Positions 30,939 to 44,400 are shown, numbered from the stretch's first letter. The stretch is 64,000 bases of DNA from Euphorbia lathyris (GCF_963576675.1 NC_088910.1:26414531-26478530); one strand, 5' to 3'. Notes: generated by a model not told the origin, from the sequence alone. Numbers and translations: made by a program.

Positions 30939-32589
30939 TGTTGAGCGATTTCCGCAAGTGCACGGTTTTGCTTGTAGTAATAAAAAGATATCGATCCCAC
31001 AGGGAACGTTTTTTAATGAAAACTTATTTTAATTCAGTTTGATTCACGTTTTAGGTTTATAATATGGAAAATCGTTTAATGGAATTGGATTTTTAAGATT
31101 GAATTAATAAGAATCAGCTTAGAATATATGAAGACTGTTAGAAATCAATTCTGTTTTGAGTTTAAATTACAAAACAGAAACATTTAGTGTTTAAAATAAG
31201 AGAATAATTGTACTCGTTTGCATTAAGCAAAGAAAATAACTTTAAACTTTGTAAAAATTATAAATGTGTAATAAACGTAAACTCCTTCAATTAAAAGGCT
31301 TTGAACCGTAGAGAATCCCCCTGGCTTTGAGTAGATTTCTACCTTGACCAAATTTATACTTATTTTCGATAAGCCGACCTAACGATCATATCGTCCGTAA
31401 GAATGAATTTTCCCAAGTGTTCAACAAAGTTTCATTGTAAAGATTTTGAATTTAACTACGTTTTAATGAAAACACCAGAACTTTACTTCGGATCATTTAC
31501 CAAAGTAACTACATAAAAATATGTTGAATTGCATGAACTTTATTAGATGAAGTGTGAATTGATACAAGTTTACAGAGAACAAAAAGCATGGAAACATTCA
31601 AGAGGACTTAGTGAGTCCGGGTTGTCAATCCTTCCTCAAACCTCGTTAGAGTTTGTCAAGCTCTGGGGTCGAATCCGCTACGTAATCTTCTCGCTGAATC
31701 TTCGGAATAAAGATGGTTCTTCTACTACCAAAATGTAAACTAGTCTTGAACAGATCTTAATCTAAATCTAATTGCTACTGTGTTTGTAATTAATTTTAAG
31801 AACAATTTGTGTACATCAGATTACTTTTACAGAAATGAACTCTAATCTCTGACTCATTTCTGAGTCAGAGTTTCTGCATAAATTCTGCACTAATCTTAAT
31901 TAATCTAACTCTCCACAACTCTAAAATCAACTCTCTATTTATAGATGTTGAAGAGTCATGTCTAAGAGTCGTGTCCGCTGCGAAGAGACGTTTCTATCCA
32001 CCCGAACGGACACGTTTCTTGGATTTTAAACATGTGAAAGATGTGCTGCCAAAATCTCTGAAGTTACCGAGATCATGGAATCCCTGTCGAGATTAGGGGA
32101 GCAATTTTTGTGCTTCAGAATGAACAGGCAAAATGCCTCAAAAGAGCGTGTCGCGACCGAGATTAGGGAATCTCGGTCGCGACCCAGAATCTCTACTGAG
32201 ATTCTGGAATCTCTACCGAGATTCAGGATGTTCCTCCCATTTCTGACTTCGTTCTCGTCTTCCTCGTATCGGTGTGCTGAATTCTTCGTCTTTTTGGCTC
32301 ATAACTTAGGGTTTTTCCTTTGTTTTTGACCTGTTTTCGTTCCTATTTGGATTGTACCAAATATTTAGGTACCTTGCATGAAAGAAACATATTCGGACGT
32401 AAAAGTACTCTAAATAGATATAAACATCACGATTTTATAGCAAAACTGATGTAAATATTAAAGATATTACCTTGCATGAAAGAAACATATTCGGAAGTAA
32501 AAGTACGCTAAACAGATATAAATCGTACAAATTTGTAGCAAAACTGATGTAAATATTAATGATATTTTAGGTATATTTTGGGCTTAACA
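30939..32589 (-). repeat. Left LTR of the outer element (3' LTR in element orientation)
   Basis: 1651 bp, beginning TGTTGAGCGATTTCCGCAAG and ending GGGCTTAACA on the plus strand. A minus-strand TATA box (TATAAATAGAGAG, about 31934-31942) lies mid-LTR, consistent with leftward transcription. Matches 59577-61844 over its full length, apart from an insertion in the latter. Confidence 0.92.
32150..32183. repeat. Perfect 15-bp GC-rich hairpin in the outer LTR
   Basis: GTCGCGACCGAGATT, a four-base loop, then AATCTCGGTCGCGAC. Related shorter inverted pairs of GGAATCTCTACCGAGATTC type follow to 32230. The other LTR has the imperfect counterpart at about 61524-61556. A third, near-perfect copy lies inside the element at about 58235-58268. 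Confidence 0.9.
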
Positions 32590-33773
32590 AATCTCCACAC
32601 TTAATCTTTTGCTAGTCCCGAGCAAAATTTCACTGAATTTATTCTTTAACTAATTTCTTTATAAAAATAAAACATATATCTTTGTATTCCTTTTTAAATT
32701 AGTTAAGCCGAAAAGATTTAACTTTGCATGACAACTTTATACGCAAAATACCAAACTAACTAGTATAAAGGCGATATATCATTCGTCTTGTATTTTCAAT
32801 TTTTAAATTGAAGTATTCGGGACGATATAAGCACGCATGTTATTGAGTCTTTCATCTCAAGGCATTTCAAGCACAAAATTTCCTTTCCCAAACCTAACCT
32901 ATTATATGAAATATATTAAATGAATAAGTACTTAGGTTAATTTATTTGCTTAGTTACGCCCGAGATAAGGGTGGTCTCGATCGTAACTTTATATGCATTT
33001 TATTTGTGTTCGCTTAAGAGCTACTGACCATGCCATGAGTGGACGCAATCGTTACTTTAAACTTAAACACGCTTAATTTTTGCTTTAATTTTAACGTTCC
33101 TTCCATACCTCGATTGTGATAAGGGTGGTCGCAATCGTGGCCAAAAGTACCGTTTACTTAATTTGTCTTCCCTTTCATACCTCGATTGTGATAAGGTTGG
33201 TCTCAATCGTGGCCAAAAGTTAAGAATACGACTACTTGATTTAATTAACATGAATTATAAAATTAAAATTGTAAATTGGGAAAAAGAAAAATAGCACATT
33301 CATCCTGTATTGTCTTAAAATTCAACATGTATTATGGCTAAAGTTTCCTTAAAAACTTCAATTGGTGTTAATGTAAGACGAAATCAAACCGAGTTAAAAA
33401 AATTGTTAGTTCAATTTAATGCCTATAAACCTAATTGAAAATTTAAAATAAGATTTATTGTATCATGGGTTTTCATGATATAAAATAGAGATTAAGATAA
33501 AGAATTTTTTACTTAAATACATTCACTCGAGACGTTTTTTACTTAAAATCGTATCGGAGATTTGTGAAAAATTTGAAAAATATTGCCCGTATAGAAATAT
33601 TATTTCTATCGATAATGATAACCTAAAAATAATCATAAGTTATATATATTTTTTAAACATATGAAAATGTAAAGTTTATAGAAATAATGTTTATAAAATA
33701 ATATCATTTTTGAAAAATGTTGCAAAATGTGTTGCATTTGCATAAAATATGTGTTGCATTTGAAAATGTTGCT
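32590..33773. other. Outer-element internal DNA, left end
   Basis: Adjoins the polypurine-type tract (minus strand AAGTGTGGAGATT) expected before a 3' LTR. At about 33105-33225 a tandem duplication of about 72 bases (CATACCTCGATTGTGATAAGG units) is present. No protein recognised. Confidence 0.55.
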
Positions 33774-33782
33774 TAAAAATTA
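33774..33782. repeat. TSD of small MULE, left
   Basis: TAAAAATTA, exact copy at 35135-35143. Confidence 0.92.
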
Positions 33783-35134
33783 GGGATAAGTACAAATGCA
33801 TGTGGTTTACCTCTTTCACAAATGCGAACCTGTGGTTTTTTTTTTTACAAAAAGAGGTATGTGCTAAACGTCGTTAGCAAATAGAGGCAAAATTGACTAA
33901 CAGTGTTAAAATTCAAAGAGAAAAGAGTTAATTTGGTCTCTATATTTATTTATTTTATAAATTAACCCCCCTAATTATCTAATTATCACAAATAAACCCC
34001 AAAATCAAAAATAACAATAAAAAATACCATCTTCTCCATTATCTAATTAAGCATTTGTTTAACCAAACAAGTTCCCAAAATCAATTAACACACAAAAAAT
34101 GAATCAATAAACAAATCATTCTATTTTTCTTCCTTCTGTTTGCTTTTGATTCTATGAAGTGATTTGTCCCAGAGTTTAGAATTCAGATCTGCAAAAAGAA
34201 AACAACAACCAATTAACATAGCCAATTAACACAGGAACACAAGTCTACATAGACAAGAAAGGAAACGAAAGCATGTATTCGTTTGCACGATTGTTCCCTC
34301 GTTAATGGAAGAACAATCACGAGCCACTGTGAACCACCAAACAACATCACCGTCGTTCGCCGCCTTAGGCATGTCCATCAGGAATCATCACCACCGAAGA
34401 TGAAAAGTCGAAAGCGAATGGTTCGGATTCAAAGAAAACCCGATATCATCTTTCCTAAACAAACAGTAGATCTAAAACAAAGAAACGAGATTAGGAAAAA
34501 AGAAAGAGATAAAAAAGGGAAGAGATGTAAATAAGAAAAGAGTATGAGAAAGAGATTCTTACCTAAAAGGAATAGATCCATGGAGTAGAGGAACTCCACT
34601 GCCAAAGATCCGAACCGCCGTAGGTTAGAGGAGCTCCGCGACGTCAAACTGACCTCCGGCCAGTGAAGTCGAAATCGACGTCTTCCTTAAAGGGGGAAAG
34701 GAAGAAAAGAAAACAATAAGGAGAGGGGTGGTCGAAACGAATAGTCATCGCGTAATCGGTGCCGTCGGGGACTGCGGCCGGTCGGAGAGGCTAGCCGGCG
34801 GAACAAGGCTGCTGCCATGGAGGAAGAGCCCTCAAGTGTCTGATTTGAGAAGAGGAAGAAGAGGAATGGAGGCTGCGACACAAATGAGGTAATTGATTTT
34901 TATTTTTGATTTTGGGGTTTATTTGTGATAATTAGATAATTAGGGGGTTAATTTATAAAATAAATAAATATAGGGACCAAATTAACTCTTTTCTCTTTGA
35001 ATTTTAACACCGTTAGTCAATTTTGCCTCTGTTTGCTAACGGCGTTTAGCACGGACCTCTTTTTGTAAAAAAAAAACCACAGGTTCGCGTTTGTAAAAAA
35101 GGTAAACCACAAGCATTTTTTTTATACTTATCCC
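33783..35134. mobile_element. Non-autonomous MULE carrying foreign-looking sequence (Pack-MULE candidate)
   Basis: 1352 bp with long TIRs (about 33783-34018 and 34890-35134) that start GGGATAAGTAC like the large MULE at 8076. They share its order of motifs (CTGTGG(T)n-ACAAA, GCTAAACG, CGTTAGCAAA), so they belong to the same or a close family. The 9-bp TSD is perfect. There is no transposase. The interior is notably GC-richer at about 34280-34400 and 34590-34840, including a 64-codon minus-strand frame (34687-34881, with SSSMAAALFRRLASPTGRSPRRHR) that resembles the start of a host gene. Captured host exons are inferred, not proven. Confidence 0.82.
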
Positions 35135-35143
35135 TAAAAATTA
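35135..35143. repeat. TSD of small MULE, right
   Basis: TAAAAATTA, exact copy of 33774-33782. Confidence 0.92.
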
Positions 35144-36310
35144 TTAACATGCATTTATATTTGAATAAATGTCATTCATTCTTATTCGTTGCATTTATTC
35201 GTACTAAAAATAAAATGATATATGCAATATCTCCTCCCACACTTAATTTGGACCATGTCCTCATTGGTGCAAAAATTGATAAAACACGAAAAATTGTACG
35301 AAAATAAATCATACGAATGAAGAAAGAAAAATTATGAAATTAAAGCATCCAACATAAGATAGTAAAATTGGAATTGTACCAAATGTAATAATAAAAGCAT
35401 TGTACCAAACTTAAGTAAAAACAACACAAAAAGATAAATGAGTTTGAGAAAAGATAAGATAAAACCTAGTCTTGTGAAGGTGAACCCGGTGGAGACGGTG
35501 TGGTCACGACGCCTGGACGACGGAAAAATGATAATAACCGGCGTCAGGTTGACGCGTGCTCGTTCCTCAAAGTATGGATGATCCACCGCGGTTGTGTGCA
35601 TTCATTTGGTTCAAAAATCTTCTCAAATCAACTTGATCAACAACATTGTGCTCTTCACCGACATGCCCTTGTGCGTGTGTTTGTGGCGCAACATGCTCCT
35701 CCTCCTCACCTTCTTCATCCTCTGCATCTTTATCCATATCGTCATCCCCACCAAAATGCGCCTGCTCATTACCATCCACTTTAATACCATTACCATGTGA
35801 ACTTGAAGTACCAACATCGAACTTGCAAAACTAGCCAACATTGGCTAACCACTAAATGAATGTGTAAAATTGCGGCATAATCCAACATCGGAAAGTAATT
35901 GGGAGTAAGTGATTGAAAGCTACTCCATAATACTCGTAGCATCCAAAACAAAACTCGTAATCAAAGTATGCATAGTAACTTGCTTATTGGTTGAAACAGA
36001 AGCATGGTTAAAAATGTCAAAAAGTAGTCCAATGCTATCTACCACTAAAACCAACGAACCGTAATGAGCTTGCTAGTAGCATTCTTGGGAATAAAGCCAT
36101 CCAAACTAGGCAAAATATGTTCAAACCGGATTGGTTTGAAAATTAATGGGCTTAAGAATAAATTGTTTTGTATGATATCCAAACCAAATACTCATCTCTT
36201 CATCCCAAACTTCATAAATTGGAACCTAATTCCTAAATATAAATCTCTGTAGCAAAATCCAAAAGAGAATATCGTGAAACACGAATTTTTGGCCCAAAAG
36301 AGTGCATATA
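35144..36310 (-). other. Outer-element internal DNA with degraded coding remains
   Basis: The only notable frame is an acidic 70-codon minus-strand stretch at 35567-35779 (GDDDMDKDAEDEEGEEEEH) that looks like the acidic tail of a larger retroelement protein and has no intact context. The rest is non-coding. Confidence 0.4.
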
Positions 36311-36315
36311 CCGCT
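36311..36315. repeat. TSD of copia element, left
   Basis: CCGCT, repeated at 56616-56620. Confidence 0.88.
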
Positions 36316-37649
36316 TGTTGGTCCCTTATAACGTAACAAGTTAGTTCCAAGGGGGGGGATAGGAACTACTTTAAATTTTAATACGTTAAGGTTGACTTCT
36401 TTTTCTTTGAAAAAGGATTACACAGTGCGCTGAGTAAATTAAGACACTAGCTTAGTCAACTGGTGACTAAGTCAGCTTCTTTCTTTGAGTCAGGAGATAG
36501 CACTTAAGTCTATTCCTGAACTCAGATACTCAATTCAACACAACTCAGCGTGACCTCGTTACTTGGTCAGTTTTGTTTAAGCAAGCAATATATATATTAA
36601 GGAGTTCAAGGTTAGAAAGATGTTACTCAGCAGATTTATCCAGGTTCGGCCTCCAAGCCTACGTCCTGTCCCCAGAACACGTTCCGAGCTTTCGAATTCT
36701 CTACTGAGCTCTTTAACGATAGAGCATCAAACCTTTTACAACTTAGAAGCTGATTATAACAAGAGTACCTTCCTCTATACCTCTACTCACTCCTAATCTC
36801 TCGCTGAGTACTATAACCGAGTACTCAGCCTCTCCTTTCTAATCTCTAGAAATGATAAAGATTTGTCCTAAACAATAATTGCTAAGACACCTTAGATGAT
36901 TGAATAATCACTCTAGACTTTTACACGAAGGATATATAATTTGGTGTAAGAATTTGCTTTGCTTTTTCTCACAGAACTTTGAGTAGATTTTTGGTCAGCG
37001 TAATGGCTTGATCAAGTTCTGTCTATTATGAAGCAACTAAAGGGCACTATTTATAGAGACGTCTGAGGCATCAGTCATTTCGAATTTCGAAATAACCGTT
37101 GGAGGGAAATGGCTTCCTGTCGTTGTCACTCAGTCTTGCTCAGAGCTCTCGGCCAATCAGATTTGAGTATCTGCTGTCCTTGGTCAGCTTTTAGTCAGTT
37201 CGGCAGAATGTCTCTCCATTTATGGTAAGGTCAACTAGACAGCGTCCTGTGTCTTCTGAACTTTACCCAAAGTGGAAACACTTTGTCTGGAAGTTGTTCT
37301 TGCTTAGCTACTGTCCTGTACTCTTTGTCGATTCAACTCAGCAGCTTCATTCCGAAGTTGTTCAACGAAGGTCTTCTAGATCCTTCTCTTCGCTGAGCTG
37401 CATTTTGTTCATAATGACAACGTTTTGCACAAGCGGGCCGAGTGGTCTTGATCTGTTTGACTTGGGCTTTGACTTCCGTATGGGCTTTAAGCCATTTAGT
37501 CTTTATGTCTTATAAACAATTTAACTCAACATTGAACAAACACATTAGTGCAATAAATCAAAGCATTTAAACTTAGTGTGTTTAGAATATATTTAATTTT
37601 ACTTAAATAATTTTGTCAAATCAAATTCATGTGGAAAGGTGTTTCAACA
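36316..37649 (-). repeat. Left LTR of copia element (3' LTR)
   Basis: 1334 bp, TGTTGGTCCC...TTTCAACA. The minus-strand TATA (TCTATAAATAG) is at about 37048-37058. It contains about 41 bases near 37060-37100 that are missing from the other LTR. Confidence 0.92.
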
Positions 37650-37663
37650 AACTCCCCCATTTT
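37650..37663 (-). other. Polypurine tract of copia element
   Basis: Minus strand AAAATGGGGGAGTT immediately before the LTR start TGTTGAAAC. It is the plus-strand primer site for reverse transcription. Confidence 0.85.
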
Positions 37664-38192
37664 GATGTTGGCAAAACTATTCAGCGAGGAACTCAGTGTT
37701 GAGCTCCCCCATGATAGTTGACCTATTATTACTTAGCAAACTCCCCCGTCAGGGTTGAGCTACTGACTTAGTTTTACTCTAAACATTTTAAGGTTTAATT
37801 GAGTGAGTCTAAGGTCAGTTTTCAGATATAGGTCAGCTCATGGAACATATTCTATTTTACTCAGTATTAAGCGAAAGGTTTAACATTCAGAGTGCACTGA
37901 GTAATTATTCTATTCAATGGGTCTTATGAGACAGTGTTTTATAAACATACAAGACAATGTCAAACATTTAATCAACATAAGATACAATCAACAAGTATTA
38001 TAAGCATTAAACATAGTTGATGTATTTGAAGATACATAATAACATAATACTCAGCATCGTATGAAATAACTCAAGTTAGGATAGAAGATGCAAGTATTGT
38101 ATTGAAGTAAAGTAGTCAGCATACATAGCAAAAGATGAGCATAAAAGAACATAGAGACTACAGACTAAGTACAAAACTAAGCTAGCCCATTT
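37664..38192 (-). other. Untranslated 3' region of copia element
   Basis: Between the end of the third ORF and the polypurine tract. No ORF; scattered CTCAGC/GCTGAG-like motifs as elsewhere in this element. Confidence 0.6.
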
Positions 38193-41012
38193 CTACTTCT
38201 TTTTCTTTTGCTTAGACTGACTGCTTCTAGGAGCCTCCTGTTGAGTCCTAGCTTGTTCTTTCTCCCCCGTTTTGTCAGCATCGGGTGGAGGAGGAATTTT
38301 AAAGGAGTCGGTTAAGACTACGGTGGTCAGTACGCCGGACAGCTCCTTAAGTTTATCGGCACTTTCATTGATGCCGTCGAAAACAATAACGCCTTCATCC
38401 AAGACCTCTTTAGGTGTTCAGCGGCGCTGAGTAAGCTCAGGATGTAGGCTTGAGACTTACCTACCCAAGTAATTGTATCTGATAGCGCAGCAAACACTTG
38501 ATGAAACGTCTTCAGCAGGGCTGAGTCATAGTATTGGCGCTGGATATTATTATGACGCACATGTGTGAAGGTCCTTTGGGTAGTGACCAGAATCTCATTC
38601 TGCTTCATCTGATCAGTGTCCATCTCTTGTTTATTTAAGTTCAGCAGACGAACTGCTTCGCTTATTTGCTCCACCGAGCATTGAGAGTAGGAAGCCAGCT
38701 GATGGTTGGTCTTGATTTGCTCAGTGTGAAGCTGGGCAAAGAGCATCTTAACTTCATCAGAAGTTGCATAGTGAGTGTTCGCAGCTGACAAGGTCTGGAA
38801 TTGGCCTTGAAGAGTGTTAAGATGTTGAACAGTTGTCAATTGGAGCTCAGCCAGCTTAGTTATTGAGTCCTGCTTGGGCTGATGTGATTGAATTGAGATC
38901 ATATCACTTAGCAGATCCTTCAGTCCTTTAACCTCATTTAAGAGATGAGTGACTTGGGACAGCTGAGTTGATGCATTGCCACTAGACCCAGCAGTAGGTT
39001 CAGCAGTTTGATGAATGTCCTTAATTAATGACTGCACCGAGTTGATGAGTTTTCTACCAGACTCGGTGGCATGCAGATAGCTGAGTGATCCTTCATCATG
39101 TTGCCTAGTTTCCTCAGTATGACCAGTTTGTGGAGGAGTCAGAGTTATGACGTGGTCAGTGACTGGAAAGGAGTTTTCAGTCTGCACTTGGTGTTCTGGA
39201 AGAGATGGTTGATCGGCAAGAGTTATGGTTGGTCAAGTAGTAACCCTAATAGATTCAGTGTTGACGGGGGCAGGAATGTTCTGAGTCAGCACAGTGCTTG
39301 GAGCAGCAATATTGACGAGAACTTGCTCGATTTGGCTTGCAGAGTTGGCGGAAGCATTTAAGTCGGCTTGTTCCTTTTGTGAAGAAACAGAGGCTTGCTT
39401 TTCAAGAGAAGTTTGTTGAGAAGAAGGGGTTTGCTTACTGAAAAACTTTAGTCGGCTTTTGAACAGGGAGGTCAATGACCATTTTCTGAGTTGCCTTTAC
39501 TAATCTTCTTATGCGAGGAGGAGTGTGATCAGCTTGGATAGATTCTCCTGAGTGAGAAGAAGAAGTCTCTTCTTGATTAGCATTGGGCTGATTAGCTTGT
39601 ACTTGTACTTCATCTGCAGCCAACTCAGTGTTAGTTGGGTCAGCAGCTTCCTCTTCACTCGCTGTTCCCTCAGCGTCATCTTGATCGTTGTCTTCTTCTT
39701 CTTCTTCTTCTTCCTCATCATCCTGATCTTCGTTATCTAATTCTTCTTCCACCTGAGTGATGAAGTGATCATCCAGTTCCACATCATCTTCTTGATGCTC
39801 AGTTTCAGTTCCTTGACACTGTGTGAAGTGAGAATCACTAGGAACAATGATGTCAGTGGGGATAGCATCAATTGGGGTCAACTCTGAAGACTTCTTCTTC
39901 TTCAGAGGTTGCTCAGCAGCATCCACTCTTTCTTCTGCATCAGGCTCATCTTGCTTGCTTCTCTTCTCGGCTGACTTAGGTCTCTCCTGACCTTTTTGAG
40001 CAGCTGACTTTAGCTTCTTGGCCTGAGGCTCAGCCTTCTTTGAAGGAGTCCCAACAGCTTTCCTTTTTCGGGCAGCTGGAGCCTTTGTCCTTTTCCCCTT
40101 CTTTGAGACAGTTGTCTCCTCATCAGCCTCATCAGCATTTTTGCCTTTCTTAATCGGTTGGTCATACTTCAAGGCACACAGCGCAGCAGTTGTGATCTCA
40201 GAGCCTTGGGCCTCGGTTTCCTCGAAGAGATCAATTTGATGGTCTTTGAGGATTCTGGTTATGAGTGAGCCCAGCCTTAAAGTTCCAGTGCTCCTCTGGA
40301 AGCTGGCTATTAAGAAAACTGGCATGTTGATGGGCTTAAAAGTCAGCATGTGCCATATGAAGCACTGCTCGAAATTTGTCGCTGAGCTGGTGCAATTAAT
40401 CTTGGGGTAGATGTAATTGGTCAGCAGGTAGTGTGCCATCTTTTGGTGCTGACCCATTGAAGAACTGGAGATTTCTCCAGAATGGCCAGCGGGCTTGCAG
40501 AAGGTGGCTAAATACCCAGCTCCTTCATGATCACCCTTCCTTCTCAGCTTTGTTCCCTCATTCTTCAATTTCAGCAAATTGGCAAGGTAAGTAGGGTTGA
40601 TAAAGATTGTTTTCTCATTTACCACGGTTACTAGGTAGTCATGGTTGTCGTCAGCAACCCGCAGATTATGGTAAAATTCCCTTACTAGGTCAGGGTAAGT
40701 GGAATCTCTAATTGAGAACAGCTCGGTCCAGCCATTCTTCGATATCCATTCACAGAATGGTTGCTCGGTTGTTACGAAGGCCTCAGAGAACCATCTTGAG
40801 AAGTCTATCTTCCACTCTCTGACGTCTTCGAAAACCTTAGTATATGTTCTTACTTTGGTCGACTTTCCTTTGGAGGAAGTGGCTTGGCCAGCTTTGCCTT
40901 TGCTCGGTGTGGTGGCCTTAGTCGTTTCAGGCAGAGTGGTATGCTTAAAAGGTTCATCGGAACTAGTCTTAGGGTGACCGGCACCGGAGATGTTCACTGA
41001 AATCTTAGTCAT
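38193..41012 (-). pseudogene. Third ORF of copia element (env-like position), broken
   Basis: The likely start is the ATG at 41012 (MTKISVNISGAGHP), because a TATA box and CT-rich leader lie just upstream; the frame itself is open to 41117. About the first 300 residues resemble the 'putative plant transposon protein' region found in plant LTR elements and labelled envelope-like in some legumes (FCEWISKNGW, LVREFYHNLRV, YLANLLKL, ILKDHQIDL). A basic, nuclear-signal-like region follows (KKGKRTKAPAARKRK), then a long Glu/Asp run at about 39690-39735. The last third is Gln/Ser/Leu-rich with probable coiled coils. The frame changes near 39440-39475 and again near 38395-38410, and TGA interrupts at 39233-39235. 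There is no clear signal peptide or fusion peptide, so a true envelope role is doubtful. Confidence 0.75.
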
Positions 41013-41118
41013 AGTTTCAGAGAGAGGTTTGGAAGTTTTGAGAGTTTTTAGAGAGAGAGAGAGCTTGTGCCAGAAAATTCGGTAAGAGTAAAGTGATAAA
41101 AATGGGGATTTGCCCATT

Positions 41119-41127
41119 ATTTATAGC
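41119..41127 (-). promoter_or_regulatory. Internal TATA box in front of the third ORF
   Basis: Minus-strand CGCTATAAATAATGG about 110 bases before the ATG. It is followed by a leader with a (CT)n run (GCTCTCTCTCTCTC, about 41046-41062). It looks like a complete Pol II core promoter inside the retrotransposon; function is inferred. Confidence 0.55.
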
Positions 41128-41499
41128 GGTGAAAAGTGGATCTTATCGAATCCATGTGTCAGTTTTGCCTTGGGATTGTCAACCGACAATGATCCTGGCT
41201 TTTATGACACATTCGGCACATACGTCATCCTAGGTGGCTATTCGCGTGCTCTAGCATTAAATGCAACGGATCTTATACTCAGCGTTTAGAATACTAAGCG
41301 TTTTATATTCTGAGTGGTCAGTTTTATACACACAGATGATTTCTTAGTTTGAGATAACTACTCAGTGCCAATGTTTGCTCAGTATGTGATATTCATTTAT
41401 TTAGCATTAATCACTCAGCATACATCTATTCACTCAGCAAATAATAGATCATTCAGCATGTTAATTCACTCAGCATGAATCTATATTAAGAGCTGGAAT

Positions 41500-44400
41500 T
41501 TACTGAAGAGGATTAAACATACCAATGGCTTCTCTCAGTATGCTGAACTGCTCACGAGCCAGTGGTTTTGTGAAGATATCCGCAAGCTGCTCATCCGTTG
41601 GGACGTAGGTCAGCTTTATCTCACCCTTGAGTACATGGTCTCTAATGAAGTGATGTCTTATGCTGACATGCTTCATCCTGCTGTGTTGAATTGGGTTCTT
41701 GGATAGATCAATTGCACTTTTGTTGTCACATTTGACCTCAATTGTCTTTGTTTGAACACCATAGTCTTCAAGCTGTTGCTTAATCCATAGGACTTGAGCA
41801 ACACAATGTCCAGCAGCAATGTACTCAGCTTCAGTGGTAGATAAGGCTACTGACGCCTGCTTCTTGCTGAACCAGGATACAAGACATCTTCCTAAGAAGT
41901 GACATCCTCCAGAGGTGCTTTTTCGTTCAAGCTTGTCTCGTCCATAGTCAGCGTCAGTGTATCCAACGAGTGTGAAACAATGAGTGTTGGGATACTATAA
42001 ACCTGCGTTCACTGAGCTTTGCAAATATCTAAGGATTCTTTTTACAGCTATGTAATGAGATTCCTTAGGGTTAGATTGATATCTAGCACAGTAGCATAAT
42101 GAGAACTGAATGTCCGGTCTACTTGCTGTTAAGTAAAGTAGAGAGCCTATCATACCTCGATACAATTTGCTGTCTACCGACTTACCATTCTCGTCAGCGC
42201 AGAGGACAGTGTCAGTGCCCATAGGAGTAGACATTGGCTTGCAATTTTCAAGATCATATTTCTTCAATATCTCCTTGGCATATTTAGCTTGACTGATGAA
42301 GATGCCATTTTTCCCTTGTTTGATTTGAAGTCCAAGGAAGAAGTTGAGTTCTCCCATCATTGACATTTCAAACTCAGTCGGTATTTGCTTGCTAAATTCC
42401 TTGCACATTGACTCATTAGTAGCACCGAAAATAATATCATCCATATATATTTGAGCCAGCAGGGTATCTTTACCCTTTCTCTTAATGAATAAGGTTGTAC
42501 CAGCTTTGCCTCTGACATAGTTTTTAACCAGCAGGAAGCTGGTCAGCCTCTCATGCCAAGCACGTGGTGCTTGCTTGAGGCCGTACAGAGCCTTTTTGAG
42601 TTTATAAACGTGGTTTGGGAATTTAAGATCCTCAAACCCTGGAGGTTGATTAACATAAACTTCCTCATTTATAACTCTATTAAGGAATGCACTCTTAACA
42701 TCCATTTGAAACAGTTTAAAGTTCATATAACTTGCATAAGCGCATAAAATTCTAATAGCCTCTAGCCTTGCCACTGGGGCAAAGGTCTCACCGTAGTCAA
42801 TACCTTCTTGCTGACTGTAGCCCTGAGCTACAAGCCTTGCTTTGTTCCTGACTACATTTCCTTGCTCATCCAGCTTGTTGCGGAAGACCCATCTTGTTCC
42901 AATGGTCTTCTGACTCCTTGGATGTGGCACTAACTCCCATACATCATTTCTTCTGAATTGGTCAAGTTCCTCTTGCATTGCGCTCATCCAGAATTCATCT
43001 TCCTCAGCATCAGCGAAGTTCTTAGGTTCCTGAACTGAGACGAAGGCTACGTTGCTGAGGTATCTCTTGAGTTGGTTTCTTGTCATCAGGGTATTCTCAG
43101 CGGCATCAAGAATAGCACTCTCTGAGTGTCCTCTTGGTATCCTTATCTCCTTTGGTAGATAGATGTCTTGTGCTGTTTGTGTTTCAACGATCTCTGCAGG
43201 TGTAGACTGGTCAGTGAAAACAATTTGAGGTTCACTTTTACCTTGGGTCAGCCCTTGAGGGAATGACTCATCGGCTGTATCTTGATCAGCAGGTACTGAG
43301 TGTGGATCATCCTTGGTCAGCGGCCGATATCTTCCTGCAGGGTTAGTTTCGTTGAACTCAACATGTACTGACTCTTCTAAAACTTGAGTTCGTTTATTGA
43401 AAACTCTGTATGCTTTGCTGTTTATTGAGTAGCCTAAAAAAATAGCTTCATCAGCTTTTGAGTCAAACTTAGCTAGGCTATCTTTGGTGTTTAAAATAAA
43501 ATATCTACAGCCAAAGGCACGAAAGTATCCAATGTTGGGCTTTCATCCTTTCCAAAGTTCGTAGGGGGTTTTCTTTAGTATAGGTCTAACAAGAGCCCTA
43601 TTAAGAATATAGCACGCTGTGTTAACAGCTTCTCCCCAAAAATACTTTGGAAGCCTATGCTCACTCAGCATTGTCCTGGCTATTTCAACTAAGGTTCTGT
43701 TCTTCCTTTCTACAACCCCATTTTGTTGAGGCGTCCTAGGAGCAGAAAAATTATGGTCAATGCCGATGGCTTCACAGAATTCAACAAACTGTTGGTTTTT
43801 GAATTCTCCACCATTATCACTTCGGATGTGAGCCAGTTTTAGGTCTTTATCATTTTCAAGTTTTCTAACCAAATTTGAAAATGTCTCAAAGGTCTCATCC
43901 TTGCTACTCAGCAAGATGATCCACGTGTACCGAGAGAAGTCATCTACAATGACCAAGGAAAATCTTCTTCCACCCAGACTCAGCGGCTGGACTGGACCGA
44001 AGAGATCCAAGTGTAGTAACTCTAACGGACGCTTAGTTGAGACAATATTTTTACTATGAAAAGATTGTTTGGTTTGTTTTCCCGCTTGGCAAGCGTGGCA
44101 TAGTTGATCTTTTTCAAATTTAAGTTCTGGCAATCCCTCAACCAATTGCTTTCTTACTAATTTGGCCAGGAGGTCCATGCTTACATGACCAAGTCTCCTG
44201 TGCCATAGCCAGGAATTTTCTTCCTTTGAAACTAAGCATACAGTTTTTGAAAACTTTTTCTCCAAGTTCAGCATGAAGACATTATCAATGCGAGGGGCAG
44301 TTAAAATTAACTCATTAGTTTTACCCTCGTATATTTTACATCCAGTGTCATCAAATATAACTTTTCTCCCATTTTCACATAGTTGAGCTACGCTGAGTAA

